Source: Agrypnia vestita (lineage: Eukaryota > Arthropoda > Insecta > Trichoptera > Phryganeidae). From it: 64,000 bases of DNA. A program made the translations under genes and the position numbers. Below, one piece after another: positions 21,061 through 32,136 of this stretch. The stretch's first letter is position 1. Each line of letters begins with the position of its first letter. The stretch is from the NCBI GenBank assembly GCA_016648135.1, contig JADDOH010004018.1, forward strand, positions 1-64,000, in the 5' to 3' direction. The notes under the pieces were generated by a model. It was not told where the DNA came from. It was given only the letters and a program-made list of their open reading frames with translations, and searched no databases.

Positions 21061-21255
21061 GAGTAGCTTGTTGGTCTTGTGGTTAGGACACTTGCCTCGT
21101 GATCCAAAGGCCGCGGGTTCGAAAATCACTTCAGACTAGCAAGTTAGTCCTATTTACATAGCATAAGTGTTAAGCTTAGTTTGAAAATAGTAAGAATATT
21201 GATGTGACGCGTATTGCGTGTTCTCATCTCTATTTAAAAAAAATAAAATAAAAAA
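21061..21255 (+). mobile_element. tRNA-derived SINE, family 1, plus copy
   Basis: A tRNA-like head has an A box in GTCTTGTGGTTAGGAC and a B box in CGGGTTCGAAAATC. A conserved body (CTAGCAAGTTAGTCCTA, GATGTGACGCGTATTGCG, TCTCATCTCTATTT) ends in an A-rich tail. The minus copy at 52.56-52.75 kb shares the whole structure. Confidence 0.85.
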
Positions 21256-21498
21256 TTAAAACCTGTAACTTTCATTATTCATTTGCTTTATATTTTGGGC
21301 CATCAATATACTAATTCTTACTAATTTATATTTATGTAAACAATAAAAAATATAAAAAATGTTGACTTTTAATATTCTTACAATATCAACCCGATTACCT
21401 AAAGATAATAAAAAATGTCAAGAATTATTTTGTGGAGAAATAAATTTTTTGTTTTCATGAAAATTTTGCTAAGATCTTGGTTTCCGCAGCTGACATGT

Positions 21499-21823
21499 AC
21501 GGCCGTATTCTGAAAATAGCAATATGTATTGCTATTTCCGTATCTTGACAGTTATTGTATAACATTGTAGTGCCGTCAATTTTGTGATTGTAAGTTTGAC
21601 AGGTTTGAAATAAATGAATCAGGATGCTTCAAACGTAAACGAAGTTATTCACAAATTGTGGATGACTTAATGTTTGTTTATGTTTTAGAGCTTTCTGATT
21701 GACTGAATTCATTAATTTCAAACCTGTCAAACTAGAAATGACAAAATTTATTGCATTACAACGTTATAAAATAACTGTCAAAATACCGGAATAGCAATAT
21801 TGATTATTTCAGAATACGGCATA
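21499..21823. mobile_element. Foldback MITE, ends GGCCGTATTCTGAAA
   Basis: An inverted repeat of about 325 bp. GGCCGTATTCTGAAAATAGC mirrors TATTTCAGAATACGGC, and the inner arms AAGTTTGACAGGTTTGAAAT / ATTTCAAACCTGTCAAACT match well. The centre is about 100 bp and non-coding. Confidence 0.75.
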
Positions 21824-23470
21824 CGGAATACGGAATAAGAAATTAAGGTAAACACTTTTTTACATGTGCCGATTATGAGAATCCATATGAGCACACCCTT
21901 GATGCAGTTTTGATTTTTTAAAAAAATTGAATTGAATTTAAATAAAAATAAAATTAAAGGCATACTATAAACCCCGGTGTGTATTTTCATATAATATATC
22001 TGGGATTGTTTTTTCAGATTTTATACTTTCTGTATATTTGATTGAACTATGCTAGAGACATCTGTAGTCCTTTCTCACGAAACGGTATACATAGATTTCG
22101 CAGCTGGTAATGATACCTCTATTTTTTAAAAAGTTTAGTTAAGCAATATTCATTTTAATGCACTTGATATTCTTTCTGAATTATTTAACATATAAACTAG
22201 AATACGCCTGAAAATCAATATTTTTATTTTTTTAAACTCTTGTAGACCAGTATATATTTTTGTATAAATAATAAAAATATCCTAAACCTGATTTAAAGTA
22301 CAGAAAAAAACTCTCTCCTGAGTGACGAGGGAAATGTAATGCCACATGAATTTAATCATCAATTATCTATAACATTTTAAACAATTATACTGTAACTACA
22401 ATGAAACCTTTTGACTTGAGCCATCACAAAGTTTCTCTGTAGGGGTGACAGGGAGAGAATGTCACATTTTTCTATCCTGGTAAACCACTTTAGCTTCGAC
22501 CACATTCATACACCTTCTTATGTGCACTCTTCAATTGCACAAGTTTTTAACAGGGCCATCCTCTAGTATTAGGTTTATCTGATTTGTTCATTCCTCACTC
22601 ACAATCAGTCATAGATTTTACAATTAAAGGTATTATTGTTTTTAATTAGGAAGGTGGTGATTGGTTCAAATTAAATTCTGCATCGGAAATGACTACCTGA
22701 TTGGTCGGTTTTGTGTAGTGCTCCGTTGAGTGGTGACAATCAGAACCAGGGCACGCAAAGCTATTTCTTGCATTCTGTGAAACTCAATCTTATGGAACCA
22801 GTTATTACAACATCGAGTAACTGAGTATTCTGGCGGGTTGGTGATAACCGATAAAATTCACCAGTACTCAAGTATCAACCATCTCTAGTTTTGTTTTAAA
22901 GTTTCACAAAAAGAAAATGGTTCCTGTATACTAATGTAAAAATCAACCAACATATTGTTTTATTAAAAAATTTTTTTTTTATTAAATTATATAATAAGAA
23001 ATACACCAAATCACTTTTAGGTGAATATTTTTGGGTTGTGGATCGAACCATTGGAGTTTTCATTATTTATGGGGAAGTTTACTTTGATATACAAATGCTT
23101 TGGTTTGTGAGCATGTTTCTAGAATGAAAAATACTTGAAATCCTTGTTATTAGTGTACTGTAAGGTTTTTTAAGGAAGTAGTTGTAAGCATCTTTTTGGG
23201 AAAACTTTTGATGAAACGTATTCTGTGTTCAAAAGTGAAATACATTTATAAGTTCGTAGGTGTGTGTGTATGTTTTTTTTTTATAATAATGATGCGAATG
23301 CGATAAACATGTGTTGAATCTTATAATATTTTCAAACAATGCTTGTTCTATGAGAATAGGACTAACTTGCTGGTTTTTTAAATTGGGGCTCGAATCACCG
23401 ACCACTGAATCACTATGCAAGAGTCTTCCATCAAATCATCAAATTATTTATTTTAAAATAAAGCTGACAA
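21824..23470. other. Intergenic, repeat scraps only
   Basis: AT-rich. 22040-22115 is a reverse copy of the upstream part of family A (CTACAGATGTTTCTAG words). The rest shows nothing I can name. ORFs here are short and lack homology. Confidence 0.5.
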
Positions 23471-23650
23471 AGAAGGCGGCCCTTGTAGCCCAGTGGGTAT
23501 GACACTTCTTCTCACACCGAGGGATCTGGGTTTGATTCCCGGTGAGGTCACAATTAATCTATGTGATTTATTCGAGCCTGGGTGTTTTGTGAAGTATTTC
23601 GCTTGTGTAATTGGGCCTTGGCCTGTTGAAGCGTAACTAAAAAAAACAAG
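23471..23650 (+). mobile_element. tRNA-derived SINE, family 2, copy 1
   Basis: The head reads CCTTGTAGCCCAGTGGGTATGAC (A box) with GGGTTTGATTCCCGG (B box). The body is ATTCGAGCCTGGGTGTTTTG...GGCCTTGGCCTGTTGAAG. A diverged relative is at 47402-47555. Confidence 0.75.
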
Positions 23651-23659
23651 CTAAACAAA

Positions 23660-25595
23660 ATTAGTGTAAAAATAATGCGAAGGTCGCTATTTCTGACGCA
23701 GCTTCCGCGACAAAGTTAATAGCGGAGTCTCTGGATAAACATATATCTTATGTTTACAAAACAAATGGGAATCGTAAGTGTTATATAAACAATAGATTTT
23801 AACTTTGGCGAACACACGTTGCGTTTGAATCGCCGCGCGTATTATTTCCCTCATTTCCCCATTTAGCGTTGCTTTTTATCAAAAGTTTCGGCGTGCGCAA
23901 TAACCATCTACAAATCGTGAAGCACTAAGAGCGAGGGAGAGTAATGTAGAGTCTATTCGGTAAAAGGTGAAAAGTACACCATGTATGTTACAGATTCCGT
24001 TGTAAACACAAATACACTTTTCTTTTGGCTAAGATAACACCCGTTGTTTTCGTAAAGATATGCCCCAATGAAAGCTTTTCTGGTATTCCTGTCAGTATAT
24101 TTTCGTCGGCGATGGTCCGAGGTCGTTTTTCTCGAAATCTTCACGTTTTGGCGGGAAATACGTACGAGTATTTTTTAAAACTTGCTTTCAAATAATTAAT
24201 AGTGCTGTAAATTTGTGCAATTTTCGAACATCGATATTCAATAATAATTGCTGAAAAACTGTGTTAGTTTCTGCGGTTTGAAATGAGTTTTCTCACATTT
24301 GAATAAATAATACACATTTCGTTAAGTGAAACGTTTTATCTGTTGTAGTTGGAATATTTTACTTAAAAATACTCAGTCTTTCAGGGGAAAGATATTATTT
24401 TTTTAATAAAGAAGTAATTTATCCATAAACAATGATCACTGAGTGCGTGTTTAACAGAAAAATCCAATTTATGTGTTAATAGTGGGTATTTAATTTGAGT
24501 ATTTAGTTTTTGATACAAAGTCACTCATTTTTATAAATATTTAATAAGTCAACTTTGATCGGTTGCGACTACGCAAGCAACATTTTTACATAAGCATATT
24601 CTGCGCATATATGAAGAAAATATACCTACATAGATCCTATGATTTTCAAGAGTTTCAATTATTTCATGGCGGTGTTCTACAACGCAAATACATATTTAAA
24701 ATGCGTGATTTTGTGTAGGTACCTACTCATGTTATTTGATCGTAATTAAAATAGCAAATAAAATAGTCTTGAGTTTTCTGTGTAGGTACCTATGTACGAC
24801 CTGATATAGTTATCATTATCTGACAGATCGTGAACTATGGAAGAAATAACCGAAATATTAATTAGGTACCTATTAACGTGTAATGAAGCAAAAAGGAAAA
24901 TGTTTTTGTTGTGACGTAATGTGTTATCACATCATTATTAAGTACCTAAGCGAGAGGGTATAATTGATTGCCAGTGTTTGATTATTTCGGATCCAATATA
25001 GGTAGGTACACTCGCTGCGTTTATATTATACCGCCAGTATTGGCTGGTATGCTAAGTGGACACGAATTCGTTCCTATTTATATCACACGAGTTCTAAGCT
25101 CAGTAAGTTTGTTTACAGCTTGTGTCGTCTTAGCTCGGGAATTATAAAGGAAAAATTTTCGACAAAAAGCATTGTCGTATGTAAATACGCAAATGGTATA
25201 AGTTAACTTTTTTGTCAACCTTCTTCATAATATATTTATGTTTATTCAACAAGTTAGGCAGCGACTAAAGTCAAGGTAAAGTGTTGCGTGACGCAAAGAG
25301 CACAATAACATAGGACAATATTTAAAGACGTCGAAAGTAACAGAGCCGGCTTCAGGTAGGTAGGTACAAAGGGTGCAGCTACATCTAGGCTAGCCCTCAT
25401 AACAGATAAATAAAGAAAAATCATACAATTTTTATTATTTATTCGGTCCTAGACTAACTCGAAAAGGCTCTAAATCTCTTAATTTGGATATATTGTGATT
25501 TGTGAGATACAGAGCTTCATCTTTACGAAATTCTACGATCAATCTATTGCATAATGTTGACAACAATTATTGTGTCAACAAGACACGTCCATCTC
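23660..25595. other. Intergenic; CpG-enriched non-repetitive block at about 23800-24170
   Basis: 23800-24170 is less AT-rich than its surroundings, CpG-containing and not repeated elsewhere in the window. It is a candidate regulatory or exonic block, but two minus frames read equally well over it and no splice pair decides. The rest is AT-rich with taggtacctac-type words. Confidence 0.4.
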
Positions 25596-25599
25596 TTTG

Positions 25600-25880
25600 T
25601 CTTACGCCGCTTCAGGAGGTACTTGGTGCCCAATCAAGAACTTATAAAGTCTTCAGCCTGGTATTGCCAAGAAGATTCGTCTTGGTAGTCATTCCTCTGG
25701 CATTTGCAAGACGTGTCCAAGTCACCTTAATTGAGATCTTTCTATGTGTAGAAGTAAGGACTCCGTGCCGTAGGTGTCCTTCATCTCTGATCTTTTTTCG
25801 ATCCCATAATTTTATTCCCGTTACTCTCCAAGATAATCCATTTCTGAAGCCTGTATTTTTTCTTGCTCTCACTTTCTCCG
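25600..25880 (-). pseudogene. Probable LINE reverse-transcriptase C-terminal remnant
   Basis: The minus frame reads KLWDRKKIRDEGHLRHGV, STHRKISIKVTWTRLANARGMT, resembling the diverged region after the RT domain in RTE-like elements (x-R-x-RNEDIRRRTGV-x-KI-x-KLKW). The match is weak and several positions are lost. Confidence 0.4.
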
Positions 25881-26069
25881 TAAGAATCCATATTTGCCGG
25901 CGTATATTAAAGTGACCCTATTCACAGTTTTGTCTTGACACTTAACTCGGATTATTTTATAGCCTCACCACAAAAGAACTTAAAATACTAATGGGAGCCC
26001 AGTTCCTTCTGGCTATTAAACCTAAAAATTAACATTAATATTTTTGTGAAATAAATAATTCAATAGGTA

Positions 26070-26381
26070 CTTTTAAGAACACAATTACTGGATTTTGTCC
26101 CCAGAGGTAAATTATAGAAGTTTCACGGAGACGAAGCTATGAATATGAGAAGCTATATGGAAGTCTTTTTATATGATGGTCCAGTGCTTACAACCTGTAT
26201 AAGCTGGCTTAAGTCATCACTTTACACAATGCAATGTTCACCGATTCCATCGTGATAACATCATATTATATAGAGTAATTACTCAAGCCAGCTAATACAG
26301 GTTGTAAGCCCTGGGCCATCGTATAAAAAGACTTCCACATACGTTTCTCATATTCATAGCTTCGTCTATGTGTAACTTTAT
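26070..26381. mobile_element. Foldback family A, complete two-armed copy
   Basis: Left arm ACGAAGCTATGAATATGAGAA...GACCAGTGCTTACAACCTG...AAGCTGGCTTAAG mirrors CAAGCCAGCTAATACAGG...TGTAAGCCCTGGGCCAT...TTCATAGCTTCGT. This is the copy that shows the family to be a foldback element. The leading piece CAAGAACACAATTACTGGATTTTG also occurs at 28.03 kb and, in reverse, at 53.1 kb. Confidence 0.8.
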
Positions 26382-26389
26382 TTTAAATA

Positions 26390-27590
26390 AGTGCGTGTGT
26401 GTAGGTACAACGTGGGCATCGGAGCCATTTTGAAAAGAAAAATTGATTATCCACGTTGTAGTTGTCTTTTAAAGTTAAATGTGTTTTGTATAATATAATT
26501 TACATTAATTAAGTGATTTGACTTAAATTCATTAATTATGTCATCAAATAGCTAAAACTGATCCTTCAGAAGAACTATTCTACAAAAAAAATTAATTATA
26601 AGATTGTTTTTCATTGTGTGTATCTACTACAAATAAATAAGAAAATCTCGCGCCCAATCTTTGAACCCAGCTCCACAATTTTCCTTGCCGGCCCTGAAGA
26701 ATGACAAAAATCCTATATTATTAACTTCAAATTTACATTAGATAGGTGAATCAAAGACAAAATGAGAAGAATTTTATGTAATATTTTAAATTCAAGAAAC
26801 TCGTTTAATTAGGGGGAGGAAATTCAGTTCAGAGAAAATTATTTTATTATTTTGATATTATTTGGCTATTGCTTGTGAGCCTAGGAGTCCACTATAATTT
26901 ATTATTTATGGGTCTCAAAGTGGCTTAACAGATTTTGAAAATTTCATCGATGTACGCGCTGATATGGAAATGCGCAATTAATGACGATTTTCATTTAATA
27001 AACGGATGTAGGTAGGTACGTGGTGTGTTAGCATTAACAATAAAAAAATGACTCGACTAAAATAAATTAAATAAAAGTACTTATGTTTCAATAGGATAAA
27101 ATGGTGATTTGTTCATAATAACAATATTTTTTCCTTATCTTACTAACGTCACAACGTCAATTTTGTATTACTATTTCTATATTTGATAATACTGCATAGT
27201 GGTGCCAACACTAATGAATGCAAGGCTGAATTAGTAAAATTTTGGAGTTAGTTTAAAATAATGCCAGGAATTAGTAAAAAAATAACGTACACTGAATGAA
27301 AGGAATTCAAGTTTCACACAATCAAACCTTCTGAGAAAAAGTATACACCACTACCTATAATTTCTTAGAAATTAAATACTTTAATTTTTTTTGAATAAAT
27401 TAAAGAACATTATATCAAATTTAAAATTCCTTGAAATCAACGAAAAATAAAAAAAAATGTATTGCAATAACATTTTATAATGAATAATTTTGTCCGTCTG
27501 TCCGTCCGTCCGTCCGTCTGTCCTTGTAACTTCGTGTAACGTTCGTAATTTCGTTCGAATTTACGGCTAAAAAACGAAATTAAACGGTCG
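26390..27590. other. Intergenic, nothing recognised
   Basis: AT-rich sequence. Short ORFs have no supporting features. (TCCG)n-type simple sequence lies at 27490-27525 and belongs to the SINE-like unit that follows. Confidence 0.5.
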
Positions 27591-27690
27591 GAGATGGGAT
27601 TTGAACCCCGGGTCAGCAAACCCGAAGGTGGCAACGATAACGATGATGCTATCGCCGTGCCTGCGTTACCCGTCAAAAATACAGTACATA
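27490..27690 (-). mobile_element. tRNA-derived SINE-like unit with (GACG)n tail
   Basis: On the minus strand, a B box GGGGTTCAAATCCC follows a tRNA-like region (about 27690 to 27600). The unit ends in a GACGGACGGACGG simple repeat (27490-27525). The A box is poor. Confidence 0.5.
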
Positions 27691-27999
27691 TAGGACTTAG
27701 CAAAGACGCGAACCATTTCATATTTAAAATATTACCATTAATTGCCGGCAGGGGAAATTTTAAAAACAATGTTTAAATATTTAGAAAAAAGTTAATATTA
27801 TTCTTTCATGGGTGTCGGCTATAAATAATTAAATACTTATTCTTTAGGAACCGGCATGAAAAAGTAGATACCGTCATTTTTGATGGGTTACAGCTAGTTT
27901 TTATTATATTTCTTACGTATTAACAGAAGTAAACCATGTAACCATGCTAATAAAATTAAAATGTACATACTTGTGATTGTTCTCCTGTTTTCATACACA

Positions 28000-28440
28000 A
28001 ATTCTAATATTTTGAGTATGTTAAAAATTTTCAAGAACACAATACTGAATTTTATCCCCGAGGGGATATCATTAATCAAGATATATTATAGATGGCTCCT
28101 AGAGGTGAAATTATTTTTCTATATGGAAAAGTAGGTAAAGATGTCTTTTTGGATTTGCATAGGGTTTAAGACCAATCGTACGGCTGGCTTAATAAAATAA
28201 TGTTTCCTATGGAATAAGAAACAAGGTGTGCATATTAAAAATATATACAACTTTAAAAAAAGATAAATGTGATAGGAGTAGATAGTCTATCATGGGTGGA
28301 ATTGGTGAATGTAACATTGTGTAAAGTGATCACTCAAGCCAGCCGTATGATAGGTGAGCTCTTAAAAACTCCCAAAAAAACTTCCGTATCCACTTTCCCA
28401 TATAATAAATAGTTTCGTCTCTATCAGACATTTGTATTGT
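28000..28440. mobile_element. Foldback family A, diverged copy
   Basis: CAAGAACACAATACTGAATTTT and GACCAATCGTACGGCTGGCTTAA on the left mirror CAAGCCAGCCGTATGAT and ATAGTTTCGTCTCTATCAG on the right. The ends match family A and the middle differs. Confidence 0.65.
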
Positions 28441-29817
28441 ATCTTGACAAGTTCTAATTTTGGCGGGACAGTAATAACGGAAAAAAGTATATCTAACTTA
28501 AACGTAATGTATCAAAAACCTATTCGTATATATAATTTAAAAAAAAACTAAATCTACATTTAATGCACATCACTAATACATGCCGTTTACCGAAATGCTC
28601 ACCATAAAATAAAATGGATAAAAAATCGACTCCCCCATTTCTATTCAAAATTTAAAATAAATTTGAAAATGATCTCACCTAAATAAAGTACGCATCATTG
28701 CATGTGTGTACGTAGTTCTTAATGGCCAATTCGTCCAATGTCCAAGGAACAAATTTATTTTTAGTTTTTTGTGTATCTGTTGACTGTTCAGCTTTCGTGT
28801 CGTGTCGTATCGTACGTACGTCACTATGTTACTGTATTATACGTAAGTCTATGGATAAATTTAGAATATTTGAGGTAAATTAACCAATATTAGCCTGAAA
28901 AACTTTTTTAAACGATACTTATCAATTAATCACATTAAGATTTCGAAATTTGACACACTTATTGATCTGTAGAATTTCGTAATGCGCTATAATTGATGTG
29001 CTCATACATTGAATTGAAAAAGTACCTACCTACTTGCTTGCTAATGTAGTATGTCGCGCCTTTTTGTTTGTGTATAATACACATATGCATATTCATACAT
29101 TCATGTACAATGTATACCTACTGGCTTTTAAGTGATCTAAATCTATGCATATACGAACATGGGGTGTTTATTTCTAGAAACATGGGTAATTATTTAATTT
29201 TACTTGGGCGACCATATGACGAAGACAGTAACAGAATAAAATTATTGAATGAATGATTTTTTTAATATGAATATACAGAGGTGGAAGTAGGTAATTTACA
29301 TAGCTGTAAAAATGCAACTTTTACGCAATATAAAACTTGAATCTCTGAGAGTGATTTTTTTTTGATTGAACATGTGTGTAGGTATGTTGGTAGGGTTGTA
29401 CAAATGTGAACATTTTACGAGTATCTATAAATATTTTTTCTTCTCGTATCTTTTATCCGTTTGACAGACGCCGAGTCTTTAAACGGAAGATCAATGGCTT
29501 TGAAGAGCTTCTACATTAGACTGGCCAAATCGTCGTCTCCAGCATTGCTATAAATAATAAGTAGGTATATTAATATCCAAATGTTCGTGCATTATTAAGT
29601 GATCGAGAATACTAAAGCAGGGCGATATTAATTTTTGTAACTAACGTTTAACTTTAATATTAGTTCTGTAGTTCAGAATGACAGGATATTTGACGTCGTC
29701 GTCAATATTTTCGAAGTTCTACACATTAAATTTGGTACTAAAAACGTATGTTTTACAAAATTAAATTGTCAGCGGTTTTCATCATATTAATGTGTTGGTT
29801 GCTGCCACGCTTTACTC
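28441..29817. other. Intergenic, nothing firm
   Basis: AT-rich sequence. A GTCGTGTCGTATCGTACGTACG stretch precedes a GTAAGT at 28842 and could be a non-coding first exon, but nothing confirms it. Confidence 0.4.
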
Positions 29818-29820
29818 TTA

Positions 29821-30448
29821 AGCCACGTATTCACTATCGCGCAACATTCCGCGCGGCATGCCGCATCAACATCTACGCTCATGTTTCGGGGACAATAACG
29901 CGGTCATTTGACGTGTACACACCGGGACTCACATATCACTTGTCGCGAAAATGTCACCCAAAAGGGTTAGATGATTAGTGCTGCGTATCTATTTATTCTA
30001 ACGAGTTTATCGAAACGTAAGAGCAGAAAAAGGTGGTGGGTGCGAAAGTATGTACTGCAAAGGAAAAGAAGGATGGATATTCTATGCGATCTTCGAATGT
30101 CTGACGGATTATTTGTCAATTTCATTGGAGTGACAACAAGTGATTTTGAAGATTTATTACAAATGATCGGGTCTTCCATTGCCAAGCAAGACACAATATT
30201 ACGGAACGCTGTGTTTATGTCATATCATATAGCATATGTAATTGTAGCGCATGCGTCTTAGCTTGTCATCATACCACGTGGTACTGTCGCGCGGCGCGAT
30301 GTCCCCGTACGCTCGCTCGGGTACCGTCAACATGTCAACATTTCATGCACGCGATGTCGCGGAACAGTGCGCGACGTTGCAGGGTCACGTAGACTCTATG
30401 TCGCGCGTGATGTTGAGGGACAATTTGTTCCCTAATGAATACGTGGCT
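29821..30448 (+). mobile_element. Harbinger element remnant with transposase N-terminus
   Basis: A 628-bp unit running AGCCACGTATTCA...TGAATACGTGGCT and flanked by TTA on both sides (29818-29820, 30449-30451), the PIF/Harbinger signature. The ends are CpG-rich with ATGTCGCGC-type words. It contains the transposase fragment listed next, so it is an internally deleted copy of an autonomous element. Confidence 0.85.
29971..30261 (+). pseudogene. Harbinger transposase N-terminal fragment (HARBI1-like)
   Basis: The frame holds KSRKRWWVRKYVLQRKRR, then GLFVNFIGVTTSDFEDLLQMIG and SIAKQDTILRNAV, matching the conserved N-terminal region of HARBI1-like transposases (RRWWVRPW..R, F..LLR.....F..LL..V, I.K.DT..R.AI). 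The reading fades at MSYHIAYVIV, and the DDE nuclease core is absent. The inverted end follows within 200 bp, so the core was removed by internal deletion. No activity is expected. Confidence 0.75.
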
Positions 30449-30451
30449 TTA

Positions 30452-31297
30452 CTCCACCTCTGTGAAATCACCTTTTTATATTAAAGTAAAACCGATCACC
30501 GACGAAAACGCAGATATGTAACGTCACTTCCAATATGTCTCTGACGTTTAGAATTTTTTTATTTCTTATATCGTAAAATCATATTTTATGATATATAGCT
30601 ATAGGTATTTTATTTCATATTTTAAAACATTTTCTTTGCGGTTTCTTCATAATCGTTAGTAAATAAAAATATTGTTTTCTAAAAAAATTTTAACATTATA
30701 AACTCCAAAACTTTCCAGAAAGTTTTGCAATATTTTGTATATATCTACAGTAGGTACTTTATGTCTACAATGTTAAAGTTTTATCGAAAGTTCTAAATAG
30801 TTTACATTTAAACCACAAACAAATTAGAAAGTTAGTAACGACGATACGTACATAAATTAATTATGAATATGGATAAAAAATATGCTCTACATATCTCAGA
30901 TACATGTAATCATACTACTTGAATAGGTATATTTTTTGATACTGGCTTGTTATAAAGTTCAACAGGGGTAGCTATTTCTAAAAATAAAATAAAATATTTG
31001 TATTTAAACTTGATTTTAAGAATGTATAAGTAGGAAAATACATCAGTTACGAATAAATAAAAATTAATATCTATTGATAATTTAACAACATATGTCTATT
31101 GGAGATTGGCTAAGACGTATGTGAGAGATACCAGGATCGATCATTTTGATTTCAAAATCATTTTTTTTCCTAACGTAGTTTACGTGACAAATATTACTTA
31201 GAGAATCACTAAATAAATATTTATTTTTATTAAAAATATAGAAATATTAAACATTTTTAACTCGTTGATAAGATCACTACATGTTAAATACACGGTT
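30452..31297. other. Intergenic, nothing recognised
   Basis: AT-rich sequence without a supported feature. A weak B-box-like CAGGATCGATC occurs at about 31130. Confidence 0.5.
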
Positions 31298-31781
31298 TAA
31301 CAAAGCTAGTCCACAATTCAGGTAGAATCCGGCTTATATTATGAGTCGAAAATGTTCAAGCAACAATGTCCTACAATGTCAAGCATTATCAATAGTTATG
31401 GAAATGAACGACTTCAAAGTTTGCCTCTTGTTTCAATATTTCTGACTTATTTTCTGAAAAACATTGGGTTGTCACTAATGTAACTTATATTGAATATTAT
31501 ACATTTATTTGCTTTAATATAAGTAAAAAAATTGATTAAAATCATTTTATTTGAATTGTACCTATTAAGGCGAATGAATTTTTAATATTCGATATAAGTT
31601 ACTTTAATGATAGGTAGTTCAACGTGTTACAGAATTTTTTTTGTAATATTGAAAAAAAAAAGCAAACTCAATGCATATTCATGACTATTGATAGGTATTA
31701 GGACATTGTTGCCCGAACGTTTTTAACTCGCAATTTAGGCAGAAATCTACCTGTAAAATATTGTGGACTAGCTCTGTTACA
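31298..31781. mobile_element. Foldback family F, diverged two-armed copy
   Basis: AACAAAGCTAGTCCACAATTC mirrors TATTGTGGACTAGCTCTGTTA. The inner words ATTATGAGTCGAAAATGTTC, ATCAATAGTTATGG and GACTTCAAAGTTTG return inverted on the right. The outer ends differ from the CAGGGTTA ends of the 53.7-kb copy, suggesting a subfamily. Confidence 0.7.
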
Positions 31782-32136
31782 AATTGTCTATATAATATAT
31801 ATATTTTAAGTACAGGTACATATTTGTATTGTTTCTTTGCCATAGTCTGTAAAGTGAACTTTTTTTCCGATCTGCAAAGACTTCGTGTATACGAGTATAT
31901 ATTTGCAAACAGAATATAGAACAGTTCAATGTCAAAACATTTATGTGTACACATATATAGGTAACACTAGTGTATATTTATGATTATAAACTAGTAAGTG
32001 CCGAAACCATTTGAATAATTTATAATATTGTACAATTGTTTCACACCTCATGTGGACGATTGTTTTAATGACATTTGAATAAACACCACGCGATCTTTAC
32101 ATAATTAAAAATTGGATCGATGGATTCATTTCTTAC

